Source: a virus
IMG/VR virus record: IMGVR_UViG_3300009149_000011
Coordinates: 85,007-149,006 of that record
Length of the DNA stretch: 64,000 bases
Strand: one strand, 5' to 3'
The notes beneath the pieces were generated by a model. That model was not told the origin of the DNA. It did not search any database and saw only the letters and a list, made by a program, of their open reading frames with translations. Positions 24,807 through 33,029 of the stretch are shown here, piece by piece (position 1 is the stretch's first letter; every line of letters starts with the position of its first letter). The translations under genes were made by a program, and so were the position numbers.

Positions 24807-25070
24807 CTATGAGGTGATTTTAGGTACAATTACTGAGCATTTATCCGAATTGACAACGAATCCACAAGTATCAAGTTCTGGATTATCTTCCCTATAATCC
24901 TCAATCTCTTTATGGCCTTTTTTATTGGTTTTTATCACATCTTTATATAAGACTGTAAACGTCTTCTTACCGCCAATCTCACTAACTCTACCAATTACTG
25001 GTTGAGATGGAGAGTGCATAAAAAACACTTTTGTTCCAACATTTATTTCTACTCCATTAAAATCTTTCAT
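24807..25070 (-). CDS. Hypothetical protein, 87 aa
   Basis: Beta-rich small protein (INVGTKVFFMHSPSQPVIGRV), perhaps an SH3-like barrel like the 69-aa gene that follows 17 bases on; no family recognised. Part of a short run of small genes between nrdA and nrdB. Confidence 0.6.
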   Translation of the reverse strand: MKDFNGVEINVGTKVFFMHSPSQPVIGRVSEIGGKKTFTVLYKDVIKTNKKGHKEIEDYREDNPELDTCGFVVNSDKCSVIVPKITS

Positions 25071-25081
25071 AATAAATAAAT

Positions 25082-25384
25082 TTAAACTTCATGTATAATA
25101 TATGAACCTTCCTCGATGTGCCCATCATGCAACAAAGTTAGCAATACTTCATATATGCCGCTGACATTGCTATAGTTTCCAGAAGCAATCTCTTTTGATA
25201 ACTCTTCTTTATGTTTATATGAGTGAACATCTTCTTTTACAATATCCTCACTTACGGTACCATCTCCATCCCCCTCTTCAATTAGGGACACAGATAAATC
25301 TCCACCATAAGTTTTGTTCACAAACGACTCAAGCGCATGTGATGATGTTTCTAAAATTACTTTTTTGTTAAATACACTTTCCAT
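25082..25384 (-). CDS. Hypothetical protein, 100 aa
   Basis: Acidic helical protein of unknown function, 11 bases upstream of the 87-aa gene. It lies directly after the nrdA terminator and so needs its own promoter; none is clear. Confidence 0.6.
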   Translation of the reverse strand: MESVFNKKVILETSSHALESFVNKTYGGDLSVSLIEEGDGDGTVSEDIVKEDVHSYKHKEELSKEIASGNYSNVSGIYEVLLTLLHDGHIEEGSYIIHEV

Positions 25385-25451
25385 ATCATGATTATTAAGT
25401 TATAAATTATACCTCTGATAACTTAAACGTAAATTTATAAAATTTGTTGCA

Positions 25452-25484
25452 TAAAAAAAAACCATACTATTAATAATAGTATGG
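25452..25484 (-). terminator. Terminator of the nrdA operon
   Basis: Perfect ten-base stem CCATACTATT / AATAGTATGG with a three-base loop and nine T on the minus strand, 32 bases after the nrdA stop. Confidence 0.92.
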
Positions 25485-25516
25485 AATTCCTAAAACGACA
25501 ACTATAAGCTAATTAG

Positions 25517-28057
25517 CTACGAGCCGCATGCTTCGCAATCTTCCCCATTTTGCATTGCCTCGATGGAACAACTTATTGCCTCCTCTTCAGTATAAACCTT
25601 AGCTTCAACCTTCTTAGTGTCAACTGTGAATTTAACCGCATCAGCTGCAGCTTTCGTCCTTAAGTAATACATTCCAGTCTTCAAAGCACTCTCTGGAGTC
25701 TTGCCATACTTGGCTTTGTTTTCCAAAAGACTTTTTTGTTTTACAATATCTCCAGATAACTCACCTTCTATTTTAGAAATTTCTTCTAAGAACAGATCTA
25801 ATTCTTCCTGAGCTCCTTCTGATACTGTTACTCCCCCTCCCCATCCAAAGAAATGCATGGCAGTTAAACTACCAAAATTTGGTTGAGCCATGTGAATATT
25901 CATTGACTGAGTTTGATCTATATAAGCTCCTCTTCCAGCGTACATGTTGATGATGTCCTTTTGAGAAATCTCCCAAGTAGTTCTATACTTGTGTTTTAGA
26001 TTTTCAGGGATTTCATCGATAGCTTGAACGCTACCATTATTAGACATTATCTGACTTTTAATCCCATTACTCCATATGCCAAGATCACACAACTCTCTAA
26101 CCAAGTGTTTGTTAACAATGATGAACTCACCGCTTAAAACTCGTCTTAAATACATATTGCTTTGCTGAGCTTCAGCTGCAGCTTCATTTCCAAATATACT
26201 AGCTGTAGAAGCGGTAGGCATTGAACATGTTGTTAAAGAGTTTCTTAGACCGTATTTTATTATGTCCGCTCTTAACCCTTCCCAATCATACCTATCAGAT
26301 GGAGTTACTCCCCACATGTCAAATTGTAATATGCCTTCAGATGCTGGAGATCCTTTGAATGTGCTGTATGACCCTTCTTTCTTAGCAAGATCATTAGACG
26401 CTTTTAAAGAAGCGTAATATATTGTTTCGTATATTTTCTTATTCAAATCTGCAGACTTAGCGTCACCATATGACATATCCATTAAAAAGAATACATCAGC
26501 TAAACCTTGAGTTCCTAAACCGATTGGTCTATGCTTAAAGTTTGAATTACTTGCAGTCTCTACAGGGTAGAAATTAATATCAATAACTTTATTCAAGTTT
26601 ATTGTCGCTCTATAAGATACTTGCTCTAATTTTTCGAAGTCAAACTTCTTATTTTTTCTACCTTTAACAAAATTAGGAAGACAAATACTAGCAAGATTAC
26701 AAACGGCAGTTTCTTCTGGAGATGTAAATTCAATTATCTCAGCACATAAATTTGAACACTTGATTGTACCTAGATTCTTTTGGTTTGACTTAACGTTACA
26801 CGCATCTTTATAAAGCATATAAGGGCCGCCAGTCTCCATTTGAGACTCTAACATTTTAGTCCAAAGCTCTCTAGCTTTAATCTTTCTAATGTACTTACCT
26901 TCAGCTTCATATTTTTCATACAACTCAACAAACTTTTCAGAATAAACCTCATCTAAACCAGGGCATTCTTTAGGGTCCATTAAAGCCCAGTCTTGATCGT
27001 TCTCCACTCTTTGCATGAACAAGTCAGGTAACCACATTGCATAGAACAAATCTCTTGCTCTCATTTCTTCTTTACCATGATTTTTCTTCATTTCCAATAA
27101 ATCGAAAATATCTCCATGCCATGGCTCTATATAAATAGCAATTGACCCTTTTCTCTTGCCTCCACCTTGATCTACATATCTAGCAGTCTCATTGAACACC
27201 TTAAGCATAGGTACAATTCCATTCGAAGTCCCGTTAGTCCCTTTTATGTAAGACCCTTTAGTTCTTATATTGTGTATACTTAAGCCTATACCTCCAGCCG
27301 ATTGAGAAATGTCTGCGCATTCAGATAAGGTATCGTAAATACCTTTTATTGAATCATCCTTTGCTTGAAGTAAAAAACAGCTAGACATCTGAGGCTTATT
27401 GGTTCCAGCGTTGAATAATGTTGGGGTAGCATGTGTGAAATACTTTTCAGTCATCATGTCGTAAGTCTCCAGAGCGCTCTCTATGTCGTTTCCATGAATG
27501 CCTATAGCAACTCTCATGAATACATATTGAGGGGTCTCAGTAATTTCTAGAGCTTTCTTCTTCTCATTATATGTTTTAAGTAAATAGCTCTTCTCAAGAG
27601 TCTTGTACCCGAATATATCAAAAGTAAAATCTCTTGACTTTATGATTGCAGAATTTAATTCGTCCGAGTTTTCTACTACTGTTTTATAATATTCTTCAGA
27701 TACTAGTGGAGCTCTTTCTCCAGTTTCTGGATCAATGTTGTTGTAAAGTTTGTCAGTTGCTTTTGAGAAACTTCTTTCAGTTGTCTTGTGTAAAGATGAT
27801 ATCGCTAACCTTCCAGCTAACACCGCGTAATCAGGGTGTTGTGCAGTAAGAGCAGCCGCAGTCTCTACAGCTAAATTATCTAATGCTTCAGTAGTTACTC
27901 CATCGTAAATACCTTCAATAACTTTCTTGGCAATATCAAAAGGCTTTATCCAACTTGGATCCAACTTATAAGATTGCTTTTCTATTCTAGAAAGAACCTT
28001 TTCCAATTTCACAGGCTCTTTCTTTCCAGTCCTTTTAGTTACATAAACTTCGTTCAT
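25517..28057 (-). CDS. nrdA: Ribonucleotide reductase class I, alpha subunit
   Basis: An N-terminal ATP-cone (residues 1-90, VTKRTGKKEPVKLEKVLSRI) gives allosteric control. The catalytic barrel shows the first active-site Cys in MSSCFLL, the NLCAEI motif with radical-bearing Cys and flanking Asn/Glu, the second redox Cys in AVCNLASI, and the radical-transfer region near NMYLRRVLSG. The C-terminal CEACGS carries the Cys pair that passes electrons. Length 846 aa is typical. The stop is TAG at the expected end, showing that TAG is a real stop here. It lies 28 bases downstream of a separate ATP-cone gene. Confidence 0.97.
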   Translation of the reverse strand: MNEVYVTKRTGKKEPVKLEKVLSRIEKQSYKLDPSWIKPFDIAKKVIEGIYDGVTTEALDNLAVETAAALTAQHPDYAVLAGRLAISSLHKTTERSFSKATDKLYNNIDPETGERAPLVSEEYYKTVVENSDELNSAIIKSRDFTFDIFGYKTLEKSYLLKTYNEKKKALEITETPQYVFMRVAIGIHGNDIESALETYDMMTEKYFTHATPTLFNAGTNKPQMSSCFLLQAKDDSIKGIYDTLSECADISQSAGGIGLSIHNIRTKGSYIKGTNGTSNGIVPMLKVFNETARYVDQGGGKRKGSIAIYIEPWHGDIFDLLEMKKNHGKEEMRARDLFYAMWLPDLFMQRVENDQDWALMDPKECPGLDEVYSEKFVELYEKYEAEGKYIRKIKARELWTKMLESQMETGGPYMLYKDACNVKSNQKNLGTIKCSNLCAEIIEFTSPEETAVCNLASICLPNFVKGRKNKKFDFEKLEQVSYRATINLNKVIDINFYPVETASNSNFKHRPIGLGTQGLADVFFLMDMSYGDAKSADLNKKIYETIYYASLKASNDLAKKEGSYSTFKGSPASEGILQFDMWGVTPSDRYDWEGLRADIIKYGLRNSLTTCSMPTASTASIFGNEAAAEAQQSNMYLRRVLSGEFIIVNKHLVRELCDLGIWSNGIKSQIMSNNGSVQAIDEIPENLKHKYRTTWEISQKDIINMYAGRGAYIDQTQSMNIHMAQPNFGSLTAMHFFGWGGGVTVSEGAQEELDLFLEEISKIEGELSGDIVKQKSLLENKAKYGKTPESALKTGMYYLRTKAAADAVKFTVDTKKVEAKVYTEEEAISCSIEAMQNGEDCEACGS

Positions 28058-28085
28058 TTGTTGTTTTTTTTGTTAATTAAATATT

Positions 28086-28673
28086 TTATAAAATGCATGA
28101 AAGTAATAAGTCCTTATTGCAAGATTTCATGTGGTAATCTCTTACAACATGATCAACGTCATATTTCCAAGTATGTAGAGATTGTCTCAATATATAATAC
28201 TGAACTCTCTCTACTGTTTTATCACCTACCATCCCAAGCTCTTTCGAGATCTTCTTGAAGGTTTTTAAATCATAATTGAAATCTCTATCTCCAACTATAC
28301 AGTTGTCTAGAGACGTCTTGTTCTCTTTGATGAATTCATACACTTCATCACTAATTTTATTGTTGTCATGCAACAATTTCATACTAGAGGAAAATTTACT
28401 CCTAGTATCTTTGTGTAAATTTGACACTGCAACTCTCGCTGCAAGCGCTTCTATTTGCTTATTCTCGTCAATATTTTCTTCTAAAACCTGAAGCAATATA
28501 TCATCGATTTTTCTTGTGGTAATATTTTCATAACATTTGCCCAAAACTTTTCCTGATATCATCTGAATGATCTCATCCTCTATATCAAGTCCTGGTGTCA
28601 TTTTCTCAATTCTTTTAGAGATTTTCCCTAAATTTATACTCTCTTTTTTACCACTCTTTTTTACCACAAACAT
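28086..28673 (-). CDS. Free-standing ATP-cone protein, N-terminal NrdA paralogue, 195 aa
   Basis: Residues 1-95 form an ATP-cone (VVKKSGKKESINLGKISKRI ... ALAARVAVSNLHKDT) aligned throughout with the cone of the adjacent NrdA. The next 100 residues follow the helical domain after the NrdA cone (FSSSMKLLHDNNKISDEVYEF, then DRDFNYD at the place of SRDFTFD). There it stops, with no catalytic barrel. So it is a duplicated NrdA N-terminus, not a broken gene: it has its own ATG, stop and divergent sequence. It may bind dATP/ATP and adjust the reductase oligomer. Three-gene nrd operon order: cone protein, nrdA, then nrdB farther on. Confidence 0.8.
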   Translation of the reverse strand: MFVVKKSGKKESINLGKISKRIEKMTPGLDIEDEIIQMISGKVLGKCYENITTRKIDDILLQVLEENIDENKQIEALAARVAVSNLHKDTRSKFSSSMKLLHDNNKISDEVYEFIKENKTSLDNCIVGDRDFNYDLKTFKKISKELGMVGDKTVERVQYYILRQSLHTWKYDVDHVVRDYHMKSCNKDLLLSCIL

Positions 28674-28894
28674 GCTAGAAAACCTTTAAATTTACCTATT
28701 TACCACTTTTTTGAGACAAAGATTCCCTAGAGCAATTTTTGATCGCCCTTAAATTCGTTTAAAATTTAATCAGGGAGTGTTTACAGCGAAGTTATATTTT
28801 TCTTCTGTTTTTGACAAATATATTTCTATTTTTTTTGCCTTTTAATCGCTGCTTTGTATAATAATAAATAACAATAAATTTACAATATTCGGAC
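28674..28894 (-). promoter_or_regulatory. Leader region of the nrd operon
   Basis: The 221-base gap holds no gene. Two host-like -7 boxes are visible on the minus strand: TATATTTG at 28815-28822, with a TTA instead of TTG 20 bases upstream, and a weaker AATCTTTG near 28720. If the first is used the mRNA leader is about 140 bases. No riboswitch or NrdR box was recognised. Confidence 0.35.
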
Positions 28895-30325
28895 TTAACT
28901 AATCCTGTTTTTATTAGCATAAGCTTCCATTTCTTTCATCACGTCAACATTGCCTGGATTTTGATCTGAAATCGTTGGTGTAACTCCTGGGATTGGTGGA
29001 AAATTTTGTGTATTTTTTTTCGGGAAACTAATGTAAACTCGACTTGTGTCGAATTCAACATCCTCCAAAAAGAAACCATCTGCTCCAAGTCTACTTTTTA
29101 TAACACCTACTATAGCCTCATTTTTGCTCTTCTGTTCTTCCGTTCTAGCAACGGAAATAAGAAGGTCTAACTCCGCAGCTTTAGCATATGAATCAGCAAT
29201 AGAGTCGATGCCTATTTTCTCTTCTTTAGCCCCGCCTCTATTTGTTTGAGTAGCTGTCCAAACAGGTACTTCAAACTCTTCAGCTAAACCCCTTACTTGT
29301 CGATACAACTTCTGCAGCATATGTCTATGTTCTAAACCATGCTCTGTTGGTTCCATTATATCTACATAATCAATGAAAATAACATCTGGAACAAAGTTCT
29401 CATTTCTTTTAATGGTTGCCAAGTGAGCTTTAAGAGTGTTTACTGTTGCTACTCCAGATTTATATTTTTTAATCTTAAGAACTCCGCCTCTCTCTTTTAT
29501 TTCTTTAGCAGTCTGTATAATCTTAGGTTTCTGATATAATACCTCATTAAGCAATACGTTATTTAATGCGGCATGAAATCTCTTACTTACATCCTTGTGA
29601 CTTAATTCTAGAGTATAATATAAAACTTTTCTACCTGCAGCGAAAGCGTTTGCAGCCATAGCGACAAGCATCATTGACTTACCTCCGCCAGTGGGAGCCA
29701 TGACAACAGCCATCTCTCCAGAGGAAACTCCGCCACCTATCTTTTCATCAAGGCCAGGCATGCACGCAACTGGCTTACGGAAATCCTCTTTTAACGTTTC
29801 CTCAATATCATCAATATAATCATGCCCTGTGTCTTTTGGTTCACCAGCTCTTAATGCCTCCACTATAGGTTCTTGAATGCTGTCAAAATCATTTTTAGCC
29901 CATGAAGCGACAGATTTCTTAATCGCTAAAGCTAATGATCTCTTCTTAAAAAATTCATAAGCTGTATCATGTATCGCTTCTACTGATTTTACCTCTATTT
30001 TCTGCACCTTCTCAGTTACCCCGTGAAGATATTCAGCAACACTAAATTTCTCGGTTTTATTTATTATACTTTGAATATCGCTATAACCTGGCCTAACTCC
30101 GTATTGATTTATAAACTTAATGATATGGTTTACATATATCCTTTGGTATTCATCAAAATATTCAGGGACTATAATATCCATAAGTTGCTCATAGAACTTA
30201 TTGTCCTCCAAGAAACATTTTATGAACTTTGTCTGGTACTCTGGGTCAAAAACGGCTTTTATTCTCGTTTCATCTTCCGTCAGCACCGAATTAAGATCTA
30301 ATTCTTCATTTTTTTCTTCTCCCAT
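28895..30325 (-). CDS. Replicative DNA helicase, DnaB family (T4 gp41-like)
   Basis: The C-terminal RecA-like domain is clear: GGGVSSGEMAVVMAPTGGG with Walker A APTGGGKS at residues 210-217, a Glu in TLELSH after the next strand, Walker B DVIFIDYVDIM near 315-325, and WTATQTNRGG near 356-365. The N-terminal 180 residues are helical and fit the primase-interacting domain. 476 aa matches T4 gp41. It forms the hexameric 5'-3' helicase on the lagging strand. TACATTTG stands 19 bases before the ATG as a possible -7 box. It is followed by the nrd operon. Confidence 0.93.
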   Translation of the reverse strand: MGEEKNEELDLNSVLTEDETRIKAVFDPEYQTKFIKCFLEDNKFYEQLMDIIVPEYFDEYQRIYVNHIIKFINQYGVRPGYSDIQSIINKTEKFSVAEYLHGVTEKVQKIEVKSVEAIHDTAYEFFKKRSLALAIKKSVASWAKNDFDSIQEPIVEALRAGEPKDTGHDYIDDIEETLKEDFRKPVACMPGLDEKIGGGVSSGEMAVVMAPTGGGKSMMLVAMAANAFAAGRKVLYYTLELSHKDVSKRFHAALNNVLLNEVLYQKPKIIQTAKEIKERGGVLKIKKYKSGVATVNTLKAHLATIKRNENFVPDVIFIDYVDIMEPTEHGLEHRHMLQKLYRQVRGLAEEFEVPVWTATQTNRGGAKEEKIGIDSIADSYAKAAELDLLISVARTEEQKSKNEAIVGVIKSRLGADGFFLEDVEFDTSRVYISFPKKNTQNFPPIPGVTPTISDQNPGNVDVMKEMEAYANKNRIS

Positions 30326-30366
30326 TTTATTTATTCTTTACAAATGTATCGTTTTTTAATTAAACG

Positions 30367-31410
30367 TTACTTATTTGATTCTTTTGTATACTCCGCTTCT
30401 TGAGACTTTAGCCTGTAGAAAGGGGAAAGAAAATTATCCACGTTAATCCTCTCAGCTTCCATCATATTTAGGAATCCTTGTTTTTTCATGCCCAAAACAG
30501 CGCGACTAATACTTCTATCATCATCTATTGGCTCATTTAACATTTGAGTAACATCATTTATTGCTATTTTAGAAATAAATGGCTTTTTCAAATTCATAAG
30601 TTTAGCATTTCTATACAAAACCTCTTCAGCCTCAATTATCTTGTCTAAAGTTTTAGACTTTTTGTATTTCTTCTCCTTTTTTAGCTCAAGGCACTCATGC
30701 TTTATTTCTTTATAAGTGTATTTTCTGTCAATTATATCTGGAAAGAATTTTATTAGAGTATTTCTAGTAACCCCTTTCACTCCAGCAATATTATCTGATG
30801 TATCACCCTCGAAACACTTAAACATTAACTCATTTTCTAGAGTATGACCCATTTTTTGCTTAAAGTTATCTTTAGTAATCAATCCAATACTGTCAGGATT
30901 CATAACGGATACTAATTCAGAAATAAGTTGATAATAGTCTTTGTCTCTGCTAAAAATTATGATCTCTTCCTCTAGACCCAACTCTTCACTCATTATACAG
31001 TACTGAGCTATTAAATCATCTCCCTCAATATAATCAGCTTCAATCTGTCTTATGTACAAGTCTTCTATTATGTTCTTAGCTCTAATTTTTTGCATTAAAA
31101 CCTCGTACCGCTCTTTGCTTTCAGGGTCATTCATCCCCTCTTCTATAATTGCGCACTCTTCAATGTCCCAATCCTTCTTACGATTTGCTTTATAAGGTTT
31201 ATATAGTTCGTATCTCAGCTTTCCAGACTTTATTCCATCCCAGCAACATACGACCCTGTTAGGCAGTACTTTGCGAACAGCAGTAGAAAGGCTTATTAAA
31301 AATCCATACGTCCCACTACACCTCTCTCCATACGCGTCTAGCGCTGTTGACCTGTGGTGATTACGCTTAAGGTTCCAATTACCATCTATTAGGAAAGTTT
31401 TTCTTGGCAT
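30367..31410 (-). CDS. 5'-3' exonuclease/FEN family, T4 RNase H-like, 347 aa
   Basis: I use ATG 31410 because the protein begins properly with KTFLIDGNWNL, while the longer frame runs through the preceding terminator. Acidic clusters of the flap-nuclease family are visible: LIDGNW (first Asp), CCWDG, IEADYIEGDDLIAQY (EADD-type cluster), FSRDKDYYQL, then the H3TH-like FEGDTSDNIAGVKGV with DTSDNIxGVxGIG pattern. The enzyme removes RNA primers from Okazaki fragments. A TATATTTG box lies upstream at 31432-31439. The C-terminal 90 residues are helical and unlike bacterial Pol I. Confidence 0.92.
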   Translation of the reverse strand: MPRKTFLIDGNWNLKRNHHRSTALDAYGERCSGTYGFLISLSTAVRKVLPNRVVCCWDGIKSGKLRYELYKPYKANRKKDWDIEECAIIEEGMNDPESKERYEVLMQKIRAKNIIEDLYIRQIEADYIEGDDLIAQYCIMSEELGLEEEIIIFSRDKDYYQLISELVSVMNPDSIGLITKDNFKQKMGHTLENELMFKCFEGDTSDNIAGVKGVTRNTLIKFFPDIIDRKYTYKEIKHECLELKKEKKYKKSKTLDKIIEAEEVLYRNAKLMNLKKPFISKIAINDVTQMLNEPIDDDRSISRAVLGMKKQGFLNMMEAERINVDNFLSPFYRLKSQEAEYTKESNK

Positions 31411-31431
31411 AACTATTTTTCTTCTTAACAA

Positions 31432-31439
31432 CAAATATA
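31432..31439 (-). promoter_or_regulatory. Possible -7 box of the 5'-3' exonuclease gene
   Basis: TATATTTG on the minus strand, 21 bases before ATG 31410; GTG instead of TTG lies 20 bases upstream. Confidence 0.4.
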
Positions 31440-31477
31440 TAGTATTGAGTTTAAAAAAGCACTTAAAAGGGGGAAAA

Positions 31478-31503
31478 AAAAACCTCCCATAAGGAGGTTT
31501 TTT
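31478..31503 (-). terminator. Terminator after the UvsX-like gene
   Basis: AAAAACCTCC pairs with GGAGGTTTTT over a five-base loop; on the minus strand it ends in a long T-run. It lies 35 bases after the stop at 31538. Confidence 0.9.
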
Positions 31504-31537
31504 ATATTCACACAACAATAAAATGTATTACATCTTA

Positions 31538-32587
31538 TTAACTGTCTTCCGTATTAAATTCTATTACAGCTTCCAGGTCTCCTACTTCAACTTGCCATTC
31601 TTTCTTGTATTGATCCTTGTACTTGTTGATTTCAGTAGGTAATATGAAACCATGAGCAGCGCAAATAATTTTACCCTTAAGAGCTAATTCTGAAATGTGA
31701 TTCTTCTCTACTGCAAGATCACTCTCGATAGCAAATACAACCGTTTTCTTTTGATGTGTAGCTTTATGTTTTCTAGCTCCAGACTTAATACCTCCCATTC
31801 TTAAAACTAATGAAGAACAGTAATAAATTCCTTCTCCACCGTTTGGAACCAGCTTAGGTTGACCCATTGGGCTATCTGGAGGAGATGTATACCCCTGATT
31901 TAACATCAATAAAGTGTTTTTGTAAGGATAATCGGCTTTTCTAGTGTTTGTAATCTTGTGAGAAAGATATCTACCAACCTGTTCCTTTAGGACTCTAGAC
32001 GCTAGCATCATTCCACCACCAGATTCACCTTTTTCTGCTTTTTCCCACTCAGCTCTTGCTGGCGTCCCACCAACAGAATCCCATAAGAATACAAGATCAA
32101 AATCTAATTCACCCTCTTCCTGCTCCTTAATATGAGCTTTCATAATATCAATACAATCCTCAAGGCATTCAACCTCATCATGCATGATTACAAAGTCTTC
32201 AGAAAACCCCATTGTCTCAGCTCTTTCCCAAGACCATTTCTTTTCAGTGATGATCAATACAGGTAATTTACCTTGAGCTTGAGCCGCAGCTGCAGCTTTA
32301 ATTAAAATACTTGTCTTACCAACATCCGACTTACCATACACCATTGTAACATGACTTTCAGGAATCCCAGGTAAACCCGTAATCTCTTGGAAAGCATCAC
32401 CTAAACTTAACCAAGTTTGAGGCTTGGTATCATTCTTAACATAGTTAATCTTCTTTTTGTAATCATCAAGTTTGCTAACTCTTTTAGACACTTTAACTTC
32501 GTCCTTTTTTCCAATAACTTCTCCAGTAGCAGTGTCTACTTTGTAGTCACCCACTTCTTTGACTGTTTCGTTTTTCTTTTTCGCCAT
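31538..32587 (-). CDS. uvsX: RecA/UvsX-like recombinase, 349 aa
   Basis: The RecA core shows Walker A GKSDVGKT at residues 85-92, the strand VLIITEKKWSW, Walker B DLVFLWDSVGGTP, a loop L1 region around MLASRVLKEQ, and the L2-like segment LLMLNQGYTSPP. The long LxPNGGEGIYYCSSLVLRM is typical of phage UvsX. It forms filaments on single-stranded DNA and pairs homologous strands for recombination-dependent replication. The N-terminus is lysine-rich. The zinc-ribbon gene lies 22 bases upstream, likely in the same transcript. Confidence 0.92.
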   Translation of the reverse strand: MAKKKNETVKEVGDYKVDTATGEVIGKKDEVKVSKRVSKLDDYKKKINYVKNDTKPQTWLSLGDAFQEITGLPGIPESHVTMVYGKSDVGKTSILIKAAAAAQAQGKLPVLIITEKKWSWERAETMGFSEDFVIMHDEVECLEDCIDIMKAHIKEQEEGELDFDLVFLWDSVGGTPARAEWEKAEKGESGGGMMLASRVLKEQVGRYLSHKITNTRKADYPYKNTLLMLNQGYTSPPDSPMGQPKLVPNGGEGIYYCSSLVLRMGGIKSGARKHKATHQKKTVVFAIESDLAVEKNHISELALKGKIICAAHGFILPTEINKYKDQYKKEWQVEVGDLEAVIEFNTEDS

Positions 32588-32609
32588 TTCCTTCTTTTTA
32601 AACGTTTAA

Positions 32610-32948
32610 TTAATTTTTAGACTCGTACACTTTCCAATCGAGCTCTTTCTTTCCAGGTTCTGTTGCAGAATCTCTTAATCGAGGATAGAAGATATCCTTA
32701 GCTTTCTTTTGTTGGCCAAAATTTAATGTAGCCTTACAACCACCGCATCTAACATAAACGTATTCAAACTGCTCTTCTCCCGCAATGTGAGAATCAAGTT
32801 TTAGGTTGTCGCTCCCACAACATCCACATTTATAGATTGAATCGAATGATATTTTTTTGGAGTCCTGAACCATTTCGAAAAGGTTATCTCCTTCGGAAAC
32901 AAACGTATGAGTTTCTTTTCCGATCTTTCTCTTAAAATAATATTTCAT
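32610..32948 (-). CDS. Zinc-ribbon protein, 112 aa
   Basis: Two Cys pairs, CGCCGSDNL and CGGC, separated by about 25 residues, form a zinc ribbon in the middle (residues 40-75). The ends are basic. It precedes the UvsX-like gene by 22 bases, so a role in recombination or single-strand DNA handling is plausible but unproven. Confidence 0.72.
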   Translation of the reverse strand: MKYYFKRKIGKETHTFVSEGDNLFEMVQDSKKISFDSIYKCGCCGSDNLKLDSHIAGEEQFEYVYVRCGGCKATLNFGQQKKAKDIFYPRLRDSATEPGKKELDWKVYESKN

Positions 32949-33029
32949 TTTTTGTAATAATTATAAGTTTGATTATCGTCGCATAAAAAATATAGTCATA
33001 GCGAACTCAAAAATCAAGCTTATATGGAA

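Noticed and set aside
27125-27140. TATAAATA/TATTTATA copies inside nrdA, the sigma factor and tail genes
   Set aside because: They are inside reading frames, not near starts, and their number fits chance in AT-rich DNA.
31411-31518. 36-residue N-terminal extension of the 5'-3' exonuclease
   Set aside because: It would read through the terminator of the upstream gene, and the family begins with the strand found right after ATG 31410.
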